Shown here: positions 54,094 to 63,948 of the stretch, piece by piece
How positions within the stretch are numbered: the first letter of the stretch is position 1
Layout: every line of letters starts with the position of its first letter
Source of the DNA: Silicimonas sp963779765
Lineage (GTDB): Bacteria > Pseudomonadota > Alphaproteobacteria > Rhodobacterales > Rhodobacteraceae
Direction of reading: 5' to 3'
Length of the DNA stretch: 64,000 nucleotides
Assembly (NCBI GenBank): GCA_963779765.1
Contig: CAVZZP010000003.1
Location: 69,246 to 133,245, forward strand
Notes under the pieces: generated by a model
Databases searched by the model: none
What the model was told of the DNA's origin: nothing
What the model saw: the letters and a program-made list of their open reading frames with translations, nothing else
Program-made: the position numbers and the translations under genes

Positions 54094-57000
54094 CGATGAT
54101 GATCCTTGTTTCAAGTCCCGGTCCGTAAAGGTCGGACAGTTGCGCCACCCGCACCTCGTAGGGTCCAGCAAGGCCGTCGGCGTCGCGCTCCACCGCGCTG
54201 TAGTTGAAGAAGGGGGCGTCAGTAGAGACGGACCTGCGACGTGTTCCAGCGCTCCAGACTTCGACACTGTAGCGCTCGCTCGCCTCGCCGAGGGGGACCT
54301 CGGCCAGAGTCCAGCTATCACCGTCGATCCGAGTCTGGCGTATCCACGTAAGAACGTGGCCTCCTGCCCCATCGAGAGCCCATCTCAGATGAACCGGCGC
54401 GAAAGGACGCAACGCGACACCTCGCGCCACATGCGTGAAGCCGACATAGGATGCGTGGTCCACCGGCTTCGTCGCCGGTCCCACGCGATAGTGCCGCTCC
54501 AGCCCGCGTGCCTCCGACGGCAGGACAATCTGTTGCAAGGCGGCGTCCAGAACGACGACCGTCGATCCCGCAGGCCAGGTCGCCGGCATGATCCCCTCCG
54601 TACCGCGGAGCCCCCGTAGCCGTTGCGACAGCGACCAAGTGTCGGGGGCCGTCAGCTCCGCCTCGCGAAACTGGAAGACCTCCCAGTCCAGGCTCTCGGC
54701 GGACCCGATGACGCCGACGTTGCCGCCCGCAAACAGAGCCATCTCGTCGACCGACGCCAGGGTTCCGTAGGCCAGTCGCACGCTCAGGTCGGGGCCCCTG
54801 TCCCACAGCCCGGCCCGAGCCGCCGGAAGATCATTCAGCGTCACGCCCATGACAGCGCGACGCGACAGACCTGCCTCGAAGCTCCACCGCTCGCCGTCGA
54901 TAGATGAATAGACGGCCACCTCTCCGGGCCAGGGCTCGGAGACGGCCGCGACCCACGGGCCGTCCGGCACCGCGTCTGCCCGCAGGATCGGAAGGTCCAT
55001 CATTTCCGCCCAGACCGGCAATGGCGGAACATGTGGACGCGTCGGGACGAAGCTATCCGCTTCGATGAAGGGACGATACAGACCCCGCTCGACGCGCACC
55101 GCTTCGACGTGCCGCGCGCCGGCCTCCTCCAGACGGTCCACCCGGTAGTCGGCTCCGTCTACAGTGACCACATCGCCCGCCCTTACGGTCGACGACGGCG
55201 GGAGCGAGAATGCCGCGCCCTCGCGCGCGACCCTTGCCTCGGCAAGCCACCGGTCGACGACGGACTGAGCTTCACCTCCCGTCAGGACGAGAGGCAACTC
55301 GCTTCGCGCGACGCCAGTCGTGACCTCATCGGGAAAAATCCCTTCCGTCGCGCGGGCCTCGTAATCGCCATCGGCCTCGACATAGGTCAGCCGCACACGC
55401 CCCGAGACTTCGGCATCGGCCAGACGTGTCCGCGACAGAACCGGTTCGGCTTCGTCCCGCGCGAAAAGCGTTGTGTCGAGAGTGTTGTCCACCTGCCCGT
55501 CGCGCGTCCGGAACACGACCTGCCCCTCGCGCTCGACCGCATCGACGCCATGCGCCATAAGAAGTGGCTGCAAAGCCTCGCGCGCCGAGGCCCCACCTTC
55601 GACCGCATAGCCCCTCACGAGTTCCCGGACATCCGAGACGTCGACATCCTCCACGCCCTGCTCCGCACAAATATCGCGGATCACACCGTCAAGCGTCCGT
55701 GAGGTGGCACGACCATTCAGCCAGTGACCGCGCGCATAGTTCTCGCCATCGCCCCAGACCTCGGCATTCGCAGGAAACCACGGATAGGGTCGGGCATCCC
55801 AGGCCCAGACGAACATGCGCTCGGTGTCGATCATGGGCGCGCCATAGACATCCGAAACCGGATTGTTCCCGGCGTCGGACCAGAAACTCCGACATCGCGC
55901 GCAGGTATTGCATCTGCATCAGGTCGTCGCGCGCACCCGTCGAATGTTTTGGCAACGACGACTTCCGACGACTTCGGGTCGAGAAAGCGGTTGGGTTCAT
56001 TCGTCCCCTTGTCGACGGCGGCGCAGCCCAGTTCCGTGAACCAGATCGGCTTGCTCTGCGGAACCCAGGCCGATGCGGTCGCCTGGCGCACCCCAGCGAT
56101 CCGGTCGTGATGTGCATTCGTCCACCACCCGGCCAGGTCCTTGTACCGCCAGACCCAAGGCTCGCCATAGGCGCCATCCGTGATCGGCATACGCAACTGA
56201 ACGGCCTCGGCCTGCGCCGACGGATAGTACCAGTCAAAACCCTCACCGCCCGCAATATTTTCTTTCAGATAGGATATGTTATGAACCGATCCGAACCCGG
56301 AATCCGCATGGTCCCAGGCATCCCGCCAGTCGGACAGCGGCATGTAGTTGTCGATACCTACGAAGTCGATGGCCTCGTCCGCCCAGAGCGGATCGAGATG
56401 GAAAAGCACATCGCCGGATCCGTCTTGGGGGTGATAGCCGAAGTACTCCGACCAATCGGCCGCATAGCCGATCCTCACCGCCGGCCCCATCACCTCGCGC
56501 ACCTCCGCCGCGAGGCTCCGGAGGGCCTCGACCGCGGGAAACGACCCGCTGACGCCGCGGATCTGGGTCAGAGACCGCATCTCCGAGCCAATGCAGAACG
56601 CGTCCACCCCTCCCGCAGCGGCGCAGAGGTGGGCGTAGTGCAGGATGAACCGGCGATACGAGAAATCGTCGGGCCCGCCGTACAGGATCTCGCTCTCGAC
56701 GTTGGAATAGTCCCCTGCGACCGCCGTCCCGAAGAAGGCCGCGACTTCCGCGTCGGCCTGCGACGTCCCGTCCGGCGATCCGGCTCCGCCTGGCGCGACC
56801 GACGTCGTGATCCGGCCACGCCACGGCAAGACAGGCTGGTCCTCCGATCCCGTCCAGGGATCAGGCAATCCGTTGCCCTCCATCTGCTCCATCAGCAGAA
56901 AGGGATAGAACATGACCGCCTGACCGGCGTTCTTCAGCGCACGAATGGCCTCGACCACCGACGCGTCTGCCGGCGTGCCGCCATAGACCGGGCGATCATT

Positions 57001-57972
57001 CCGCCGGGGAACAAGCGCAGCCTCGCTCCGCGACAGGCCCGAAACGCGCCACGGCATTCCCTTCCCGTCCAACTCGTCCTGTTCGACCTTGGGCATGACA
57101 ACGCAGGAGCCACAGCGCAGATCGCTGCCGAACCACGACACCACCAGCGAGGTCGCTCCGCAGCGCGGCAGTTCCTCGGTCAATGCCTCGAGCGATGCCT
57201 CGAAGTCCGTTCCGCCCGTGCGGCGTATGGACATTCGCGGTTCTCACCGGCCCCGGCCCCTCCTCGAAATGGACAGGCGTCGTGGCAAGGGCGTACTCCC
57301 CCGTCCCCGGGATCATCGCGACGGCACCGATCATGTCGGACAGATCGCCCTCGCCCGTCCGCATCACCTCGAAGCTGAATTGTGGAACGCGGTTTCCGAA
57401 GGGCGCGAGAGTCGCAGATCCTCGATCACGACATAGGCTGTCCCGCGATAGGCCGGCGCGCGGCCGGCACCCTCGACGGCCTCGATCTTCGGATCCGGCA
57501 ACTGGTCCATCGTGCCGGGATAGACGCGCATCGAAAGGTCGGACTTGGACAACTCGTTGCCGTCTGCCCAGACCCGCCCGACCCGCGTGATCGTCCCCTC
57601 GCAAAGCGCCACCGCCAGGCTGACGCTATAGGAGTAGCTCGTCGTCTTCGGCTGTGACGGAGCTCCCTTACCGCCGCCCGAGACCGCCACGTCCTCCCGA
57701 AACCGGGATGGCCAGATGACCTGTCCGGAAAGCCGCGCCCGTCCGTGAACCGAAGCGACCGGCGCGCCCTCGCTGGCACCTGTCAGGCGAAAACGGTCGA
57801 TCCGCCCTGTCTCGACCGCCGGAGACCCAGCGCCCAGGATGCGCGCGTCGATGACCCGGCCGAGCGTAGCGCCCGCCGCGCGTCCCAGCACCGAGGCCGA
57901 AAGGCCAAGCACCGAACCGCCAAGCGAACCGCCGACCGCGGCACCGACTGCGGAAAGTAGGATCGTGGCCAT
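54086..57972 (-). CDS. GTA gp15, megatron / host-specificity protein (frameshifted)
   Basis: The pieces join to about 1,290 residues, close to RcGTA g15. The N-terminal part (MATILLSAVGAAVGGSLGG) leads into a GTA TIM-barrel-like domain (FVGIDNYMPLSDWRDAWDH), then the tail-protein domain and a C-terminal jelly-roll-like part. In the sequence given, four frameshifts break it, near 57,390, 57,233, 55,935 and 55,885; each side continues the family sequence in another frame. The protein makes the baseplate spike that contacts the recipient cell. It starts at 57972, 15 bp after the g14 stop. If the frameshifts are real the gene would be dead. Confidence 0.85.
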
Positions 57973-57987
57973 GAGGCCCCCTTCAGT

Positions 57988-58428
57988 TCAGGTTGTTCGT
58001 TCAAGCGCTGGAAATGCGAAAACTCCCGCGATCCGGCGCCTCCACGAGGGCGTCATCGCGCTCTCGACTACCCCGTGCCCGCTGTAGGCGTGGATGAAGC
58101 GACCCTGCCGCACGGCGATTCCGAGATGCTTCGCCACAGCGTTCGGCCTCATCCGGAACAGGATGGCGTCCCCAGGTTCAGGAGCGCCGCCAGCCCTCGG
58201 CACAAGATGACGCCGCGCGGCCTCCAGAAGCACCTCGCGCCGCGCCACCTCGTCCCAGTCCGCCGAATAGGGCGGCGGAAGCTCCGGCTCGCCGCCATAG
58301 AGCGCCCGCCACACCCCGCGAAGCAGGCCCAGACAGTCCGTCCCGGCTCCCTTCGTCGAGGCCTGATGGCGATAGGGCGTCCCCAGCCAGTCCCGAGCCT
58401 CGCAGACGACCTGCTCCGCCACGCTCAT
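57988..58428 (-). CDS. GTA gp14, NlpC/P60-like peptidase
   Basis: A 146-residue intact gene. The catalytic Cys is in GTDCLGLLRGV and the His in AKHLGIAVR, as in the NlpC/P60 peptidases of phage tails. It locally digests peptidoglycan at the recipient envelope. The ATG at 58428 overlaps the g13 stop (ATGA). The frame stays open further upstream within g13 but that is a shadow. Confidence 0.92.
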   Translation of the reverse strand: MSVAEQVVCEARDWLGTPYRHQASTKGAGTDCLGLLRGVWRALYGGEPELPPPYSADWDEVARREVLLEAARRHLVPRAGGAPEPGDAILFRMRPNAVAKHLGIAVRQGRFIHAYSGHGVVESAMTPSWRRRIAGVFAFPALERTT

Positions 58429-59311
58429 CGTCCGAGGCTCCCGCCATCGTTGACGCCGGTCTGAAGGGGATAGGACACTAGCCAGTCCTCGCCCGGAATG
58501 TGAGGAAACCCCTGGAAGTTGATGAAGTTTGAGAACTTCTCCCGACATGTCGACGCCCGCTTGTCGCACCCTGCCTCAAGCCGGACACGGTCGCCCGGCG
58601 CGAAACCCGCACTCAGCATCTCCCACAACTCCACCACCCTCTGCCCCGCCACAGAACGGTCGCGCTTGACGAGGCCGAGCGTGCCCTTTGCCGAGCCGTC
58701 CATAACCCTCAGCCGACCATGCGCGAACCATCCCTCCGGCAGTTCCACCTGTCCCGGCAGGGTCAACTCGGTGCCGCCCGCCACCGCAATCGCTTCGGCC
58801 TCGATCACCAGTCCCGGCACCGCCAGATCGACGCCGCATCGCGCATCCGCCCAGGACACCGCCGAACACGGCTTCTGGTATACCCGCCCCTGCGGCCGGT
58901 TCAGCGCCTCCGCAAGCCCCCGCAGCTCGGCGCGGAACGTCTGTCCGCGCCGTTCGATTTCGCCAAGCGAGCCGCGGAAGAGCAGCCTCCGCTGCGCGAC
59001 GTCTGCCCAGTTGACCAGCCACGCCCGCACCGCCGCCCCGTCGAAGCGCCCGGCCCGGACGTCCTCCTCCCGGATCGCGGCCGCCGACAGCGCGCCCACG
59101 GCCTCGCGTGTTGTCCACCGCAAGCCCCGTCGTCTGCTCGAGCGCCGCGCCGTCATGCCCGGACGCCGCCCGGAACGCGATCCCCTCGAACGACAGCGCC
59201 CGGTCGTGGTCGGTGAACCCCAGCGTCACGCCGTCCTTCCGCTCGACCGCCCAGGCCCGGCACACCGTCGTCGCGCCGGTCGCCAGATGCGCATCCGCCC
59301 AGCGCGCTCAT
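58425..59311 (-). CDS. GTA gp13, DUF2163 tail hub protein (two frameshifts)
   Basis: Joined pieces match the hub protein: MSALG...AHLATGATTVCRAW at the start, KDGVTLGFTDHDRALSFEG, and the phage_BR0599-like C-terminus with GCDKRASTCREKFSNF. Frameshifts lie near 59,297 and 59,105. The start at 59311 overlaps the g12 stop by 4 bp. It forms the hub ring of the tail tip. Cys-rich loops in GCDKRASTC are typical of the family, possibly iron-sulfur related in some tail proteins. Confidence 0.85.
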
Positions 59312-59942
59312 AGCCGCACCTCGACCACCGGCACGCTCGGCATTTCGCCCGCCTGGAAGCTCGCGACCGAGGTCTGGATCGGGTCCGTGTCGAACCGCAC
59401 CGGAACGTCGAACTCGAACCCGGCCGTCACCGACCGCGCCGGGACCGGGAGCCTGCACGAAGGTCACAACCCCGGTCGCCGTGTCGACGTCGTAGTGCAC
59501 GCCCTCCGGCCTTGGCGTCGCCACCGACCCCGCGCGGACCGTCCCCGCCACCGGCTTCCGGATCGGCCGCACATAGACGGCTCCGCCCGAGCGGTAGCTC
59601 TTGGTCAGCTGGAACTCCGTCGTCTGCCCGTCCCCGGTCCCGATCACCTGGTCGTCGAAGTCGGGCTCGGCCGCGACGGCGCGCACGACTGGAAATCCGC
59701 CCAGTCCTTCCAGCGGAACCCGAAAAGCTGCCCGCGCCGCGCCTCGAAGAAGGCGATCAGCGCCTCGATGTCGTCGAGCGACCGCATTCCCACGCCGGCG
59801 TCATAGCGCCGGCGCGAGTGCGCCCAGGGCGTGTTCCGCTCCTCGAAGCCGTTGGCCAGCGTCACGACCTCGGTCCGCCGCTCCGGCCCGCCGACCGAGC
59901 CGAAGCTCAGGTGGCGGGAAACCGCACCTCGTGAAACGACAT
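59308..59942 (-). CDS. GTA gp12, DUF2460 distal tail protein (three frameshifts)
   Basis: About 210 residues when joined: MSFHEVRFP, SFGSVGGPERRTEVVTLANG, then RRYDAGVGMRSLDDIEALIAFFEARRGQLFGFRWKDWADF and DGQTTEFQLTKSYRSG, ending VVEVRL. These are hallmarks of DUF2460. Frameshifts lie near 59,910, 59,690 and 59,450. The protein is the distal tail ring. It starts 15 bp after the g11 stop. Confidence 0.85.
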
Positions 59943-59956
59943 GCGTGTCTCCTCTC

Positions 59957-60606
59957 TCAGCGGTTGCGCTGCGCCGCGCGCGAGGGCCCGGCCCATCTGC
60001 GCCGCGATCTGGCTCTGCGCTCCGCCGGAAGCCCTCCACGTCCGGCGTCGTGACGTTCGATCGACACGTTCACCGGCGCCCGCCGCCCTCCGCCCGCGAC
60101 GCCCAGCCGGCCGTCGGCGCCGCGCGTCAGCGGCATGATCGCCTCCGGCCCCGCCTCGCCCATCAGCCCCATGCCGCCCCGCATCGGAAAGGTCGTCGGC
60201 CCGCCGTCACGACCCCGCCTTGCGCGAAGGGCATCACGCGGCCCTGCGCGAAGCTGCGCCGTCGGCGAAGCCGCCCGCCGATCATCCCCTCGATGCCCTG
60301 CGCCAGCAGCCCGCCGAAATGCTTGGTCACCGGCCTGATCGCCGCCGAATAGGCCGCGTTGACCATCGACTGGCGCCACGCCCTGCAACGCGTCCGACAG
60401 CCGCATCCCGTCGAACACCAGCCCGTCGAACGCCTGCCGCAGCCCCCGCGACTGACCCGCTCGACAGAACCTCCGACGTCGCGTCCCGTCGCGACCAGCG
60501 CGCCCCGCATCCGCGCCAGCTCGCCGTCGAAGGCCGCGTCATCGCCCGCCGTCTCCGCCAGCGCCGCCTCGAGCTCCGACAGCTCCTCGTCGAGCGTCGC
60601 TACCAT
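59957..60606 (-). CDS. GTA gp11, short tail tape-measure protein (frameshifted)
   Basis: About 216 residues, much shorter than phage tape measures but right for the short GTA tail. The beginning is MVATLDEELSELEAAL, the middle VNAAYSAAIRPVTKHFGGLL, and the end carries GLMGEAGPEAIMPLTRG and QIAAQMGRAL, typical of RcGTA g11. At least four frameshifts are seen, near 60,460, 60,370, 60,250 and 60,010. The ATG at 60606 overlaps the g10.1 stop by 7 bp. Confidence 0.8.
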
Positions 60607-60823
60607 CCCGATCCGCCATCGTCCGTCTCCCTCCGTCCTGTCCGGAAAGGCCGCCGCCAGCTCCTCGAGCCGCGCCCGCGTCAGGCGCGCGCCCCCGCCG
60701 CCTCGCCCCAGCAGCAGCGCACAGCTCCGCCGGGGTCAGCCCCCAGAACTCCCGCGGCCGCAGCCCCAGCCCGCGGCATCGCCCGCCCGCATCAGCCCGG
60801 GCCAGTCGAAGCGTCCGCTCATC
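60600..60823 (-). CDS. GTA gp10.1, rcc01693-type tail assembly chaperone (frameshifted)
   Basis: About 70 residues: MSGRFDWPGLMRAG, then LGLRPREFWGLTPAEL, then LTRARLEELAAAFPD in another frame. This is the pattern of the second small tail-assembly protein of Rhodobacterales GTAs. At least two frameshifts lie near 60,775 and 60,717; a third in a G-run near 60,630 would put the stop at 60600. It overlaps g10 by ATGA. Confidence 0.75.
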
Positions 60824-61137
60824 GCCGGCACCGCGAAGGCGCGCGCCAGCAGCTGCCGCCGCCGCCCGCGCCGCCTCTACGGGCCGCCCTCGATCTCGGC
60901 CGTCAGCAGATCTCGCCGGTCGCCGCGCCAGCCGCCGCCGCGCAGGCCGGCGACGATCAGCGCCAGCACGTCGCGGGTCGAAAACGCCCCGCCCTCGAAC
61001 CGCTCGACCAGCGCGACCAGCGAATCCGCCCCCATCCCCGCCTCCAGCTCGGCCAGCGCCCCCAGCGTCAGCTGCATGCACCCGCCGCTCGCCGTCGAGC
61101 GACCAGCGCCACCTCGCCCTGCCCAGGGGTTCGCCAT
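60820..61137 (-). CDS. GTA gp10, tail assembly chaperone family (frameshifted)
   Basis: About 105 residues. MANPWAGE at the start, then VMQLTLGALAELEAGMGADSLVALVERFE and FSTRDVLALIVAGLRGGGW match the GTA_gp10 family. Frameshifts near 61,110 and 60,860 separate the pieces. The stop overlaps the g10.1 start (ATGA). It is expected to help tail-tube assembly. Confidence 0.8.
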
Positions 61138-61555
61138 CAGAGCGCCGTGAAGCTCAGGGCGCCCGGCCGAGGCCAGCGCCAGCTCATAGGTCGCCTCGCC
61201 GTTGTGGGTGCCCGCATACTCGATGGAGGTCATCTGGAACGGCCCCTCGACGATCCCGAAATCCGGGATGATGACCTGGAACTCCGGCGTCTCGCCGTCG
61301 AAGAAGATCTGCCGCGCCCGCTCGTCGGTCGCCGCGTCGCTGGAACACGCCCGACCCGGCGATGCGCGGCCGACTTCACGCCCGCCCCGCCCAGAAGCTC
61401 GCGCCAGCCGCCCGGCCGATCTCCAGCGTGGTCACGTCCACGCTCTCGGCGTTGAAGGAGATCCGCGTGGCCCTCAGCCCCGCGATGGTCTCGAACTGCC
61501 CGCCGCCCGTCATGTCGAGCTTGATGAGAAGGTCCTTGCCGTTCTGCGCCGCCAT
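61137..61555 (-). CDS. GTA gp9, major tail tube protein (frameshifted)
   Basis: About 137 residues: MAAQNGKDLLIKLDMTG, FNAESVDVTTLEIGRA, ELLGGAGVKSA, then MTSIEYAGTHNGEATYELALASAG, matching the TP901-1-like major tail protein of GTAs. At least two frameshifts lie near 61,390 and 61,340. The ATG at 61555 follows GGAGGA. It makes the tail tube. The stop overlaps the g10 start. Confidence 0.85.
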
Positions 61556-61582
61556 CGGGGCATCCTCCACTTGGGTCGCGTT

Positions 61583-61993
61583 TCAGTCGTCTTCCACGAT
61601 CGCGCGGAAGGTCATGTCGATCCGCCGCATCTGCGCGGCGCGCACGCGGCGCACCCTCGCCCGGACGAAACCCATCGCCACGATCCGTCCCCGCGACAGC
61701 GCGGGCGTCGCCCCATCGAGCGCGTCCGACACCGCAGCCGCCGCGGCCTTTGCCGAGGGGAACCCCTCGTCGTCCGTCACCACCGTCACGGTGAAGCGAT
61801 GCTCGGCCAGTCCGCCCGTGCGGTCCGACACGTCCCGCACCTCGCCTTCGCCGAGGCTGATCCATGTCCCCGCCACGGGACCGGGTGGCGGCTCGTCATG
61901 GATGGCCTGTCCGACGATGGCGGTCAGCGCCGCATCGCCCGACAGGACGCCATAGACAGCCGCCTGAAGCGCACTCGAAGGTCCGAAGCTCAT
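61583..61993 (-). CDS. GTA gp8, tail terminator (DUF3168)
   Basis: A 136-residue intact frame: LQAAVYGVLSGDAALTAIVG at the start, TWISLGEGEVRDVSDRTGG, and RRIDMTFRAIVEDD at the end, typical of the DUF3168 tail terminator. It caps the tail where it joins the head. The start overlaps the g7 stop (ATGA). Confidence 0.88.
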   Translation of the reverse strand: MSFGPSSALQAAVYGVLSGDAALTAIVGQAIHDEPPPGPVAGTWISLGEGEVRDVSDRTGGLAEHRFTVTVVTDDEGFPSAKAAAAAVSDALDGATPALSRGRIVAMGFVRARVRRVRAAQMRRIDMTFRAIVEDD

Positions 61994-62319
61994 GCCCAGG
62001 CCTCCTCGTCCGCCAGACAGGTCAGCCAGCGCGCGTCCGCTGCCTGCGTCACCGCCCGAATGCGATAAAGCCGCGTCCCCTCGCGAAACCTCTGCCCGGC
62101 CCGTGGCCGCGCCGCACTCTCGGGAGGCGCGGCGCGTACCGTGATCCGATAGCCCGCCCGGCTCAAAGCGCCGCCCTCGCCTGCCGCGATGCGTCCTCCC
62201 GAGGGCGCAACCGCGCCCCAGAGAACCCCAAGTGCTGCCCAGCTTCCCGTGAAGCCGCCCGCGCCGTCCGGCGTCCGCGACCGCTCCTCAAGAACCAGCC
62301 GCCTCGTCTGACCGTTCAT
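61990..62319 (-). CDS. GTA gp7, head-tail stopper/adaptor
   Basis: A 109-residue intact frame. MNGQTRRLVLEERSRTPDG, GYRITVRAAPPE and GTRLYRIRAVTQAADARWL match the SPP1 gp16-like head-tail adaptor group. The ATG at 62319 overlaps the g6 stop (CGATGA). A truncated inverted copy of its first 18 codons lies at the right end of the window. Confidence 0.88.
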   Translation of the reverse strand: MNGQTRRLVLEERSRTPDGAGGFTGSWAALGVLWGAVAPSGGRIAAGEGGALSRAGYRITVRAAPPESAARPRAGQRFREGTRLYRIRAVTQAADARWLTCLADEEAWA

Positions 62320-62913
62320 CGTGCGCCGCCTCCGAAGATCCGGATCGGCCGATATCGCGCGCAAATCGCCGTCACGGCCGGCGGCAGACCGACGCCTCCC
62401 GCAGCTCCTGCCGACCGGGCCTCATAGAACTGCGCGGCCAGCATCATCACCGCCTGCGCCAGATCGGGCGGCACCTCGCCCCGGCAACACCGAACCCCGC
62501 GTCGAACACGATCTCCGCCGTTCCACCCACCGGAATGGTCGGCAGGCTCCAGCCCGAGGCACGCACTTCCGGCGCATGAGTGTCCGGCCGCAACCTGTAG
62601 CGGCTCTCGTCCACCACCTCTTCTCCCCCGCGAGGTCGGTGATCGTCAGGCTCACGACGCGCACCGCAGGGGCCAGCGGCAGCACCTGCCGCTCCTGGCT
62701 TCTCCACGCCGCCACGACGTACTGGAACCTCCGTTCCAGCAGCGCCTTTCCGGTCTCCTTCTCGACCGAAGCGATGGCGGCCCGCACTTCGGCGATCAGG
62801 ACGGCATCCTGCGCCCCGTCGTCCGAGAAACCGCTGCCCAACTGCAGGTGGTCTCTGAACGCGGACACCGGCAGGGCCGCGTCGGGCACTTGGCCCAGCT
62901 CGATCAACATCAT
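62316..62913 (-). CDS. GTA gp6, head-tail connector (two frameshifts)
   Basis: About 198 residues when joined: MMLIELGQVPDAALPVSAF, then AEVRAAIASVEKETGKALLERRF, YRLRPDT and GWSLPTIPVGGTAEIVFDAGFG, then AICARYRPIRIFGGGAR. This matches the phiE125 gp8-like adaptor of GTAs. Frameshifts lie near 62,635 and 62,475. An inverted, noisier copy sits at 63337-63948. Confidence 0.85.
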
Positions 62914-63019
62914 CTTCTGCGACCTCCGTTGGTCTTCCCGCGAAGGCGGTCCGCCGGCGAAAGGCCGGCGGTCGCGCACCCGGCGACCGGCCCGCAGGCC
63001 AGCCGCCCCTGTGGTCGCC

Positions 63020-63130
63020 TCAGGTCAGCGAGAACTTGAGGAGCTTGATCGCGGCGAAGTCGCTCACGTCGCCGCCCACACGCTTCGTCGCGTAGAACAG
63101 CACGTTCGGCTTGGCCGAGAACGGGTTGTT
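63020..63130 (-). CDS. GTA gp5, major capsid protein, C-terminal fragment
   Basis: The last 35 or so codons of the HK97-fold capsid protein: NPFSAKPNVLFYATKRVGG and the end DFAAIKLLKFSLT. The rest should lie beyond the window, but the sequence turns back on itself within this gene near 63,125, so the upstream part is missing. Confidence 0.85.
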   Translation of the reverse strand, partial: NNPFSAKPNVLFYATKRVGGDVSDFAAIKLLKFSLT

Positions 63131-63136
63131 TGTTGC

Positions 63137-63231
63137 CCAAGCCGAACGTGCTGTTCTACGCGACGAAGCGTGTGGGCGGCGACGTGAGCGACTTCGCCGC
63201 GATCAAGCTCCTCAAGTTCTCGCTGACCTGA
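63137..63231 (+). pseudogene. Inverted copy of the g5 C-terminal end
   Basis: The right arm of the foldback, reading PKPNVLFYATKRVGG to the TGA at 63229-63231 on the plus strand. The coding match is exact in this part. It is not an independent gene. Confidence 0.8.
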
Positions 63232-63336
63232 GGCGACCACAGGGGCGGCTGGCCTGCGGCTGGTTGCCGGGTGCGCGACCGCCGGCCTTTCGCCGGCGGA
63301 CCGCCTTCGCGGGAAGACCAACGGAGGTCGCAGAAG

Positions 63337-63948
63337 ATGATGTTGATCGAGCTGGGCCAAGTGCCCGACACGGCCCTGCCGGTGTCCGCGTTCAGAGACC
63401 ACCTGCAGTTGGGAAGCGGTTTCTCGGACGACGGGGCGCAGGATGCCGTCCTGATCGCCGAAGTGCGGGCCGCCATCGCGTCGGTCGAGAAGGAGACCGG
63501 AAAGGCGCTGCTGGAACGGAGGTTCCAGAGTACGTCGTGGCGGCGTGGAGAAGCCAGGAGCGGCAGGTGCTGCCGCTGGCCCCTGCGGTGCGCGTCGTGA
63601 GCCTGGACGATCACCGACCTCGCGGGGGGAGAAGAGGTGGTGGACGAGAGCCGCTACAGGTTGCGGCCGGACACTCAGGGCCGGAGGGTGCGCGCCGCGG
63701 GCTGGAGCCTGCCGACCATTCCGGTGGGTGGAACGGCCGAGATTGTCTTCGACGCGGGTTTGGGCGTCGGCCGGGCTGAAGCCTGCGCCGATCTGGCGCA
63801 GGCGGCGACGACGTTGGCCGCGAAGCTCGAATCGAAGGCCCGGTCGGCCGGAGCTGCGGGAGGCGTCGGTCTGCCGCCGGCCGTGACGGCGATTTGCCGC
63901 GCGATACCGGCCGATCCGGATTCTCTTCGGAGGCGTGGGGGACGATGA
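63337..63948 (+). pseudogene. Inverted, error-rich copy of GTA gp6
   Basis: Starts MMLIELGQVPDTALPVSAF like g6 but breaks frame at least four times (near 63,530, 63,605, 63,635 and 63,895) and has more substitutions than the left copy (for example ATTLAAKLESKARSAG instead of AVMMLAAQFYEARSAG). The stop is at 63946-63948. Most likely a noisy read of the opposite strand. Confidence 0.8.

Larger units (their letters stand above)
53383..63130 (-). mobile_element. Gene transfer agent (RcGTA-type) tail and connector gene cluster
   Basis: On the minus strand lie, in transcription order, the end of g5 (capsid), g6, g7, g8, g9, g10, g10.1, g11, g12, g13, g14 and g15 homologues, then a DUF2793 gene. 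This is the order of the Rhodobacter capsulatus GTA, a domesticated phage that packages random host DNA. g1-g4 (terminase, portal, protease) would lie beyond the right end. Genes overlap by ATGA junctions. About fifteen apparent frameshifts are present; several genes (g7, g8, g14, DUF2793) are intact, so error is more likely than decay. Confidence 0.92.

Noticed and set aside
53383..63130. Complete prophage
   Set aside because: No integrase, lysis or replication genes; order, short tape measure and flanking cysE fit a GTA. The head genes cannot be seen because of the foldback.
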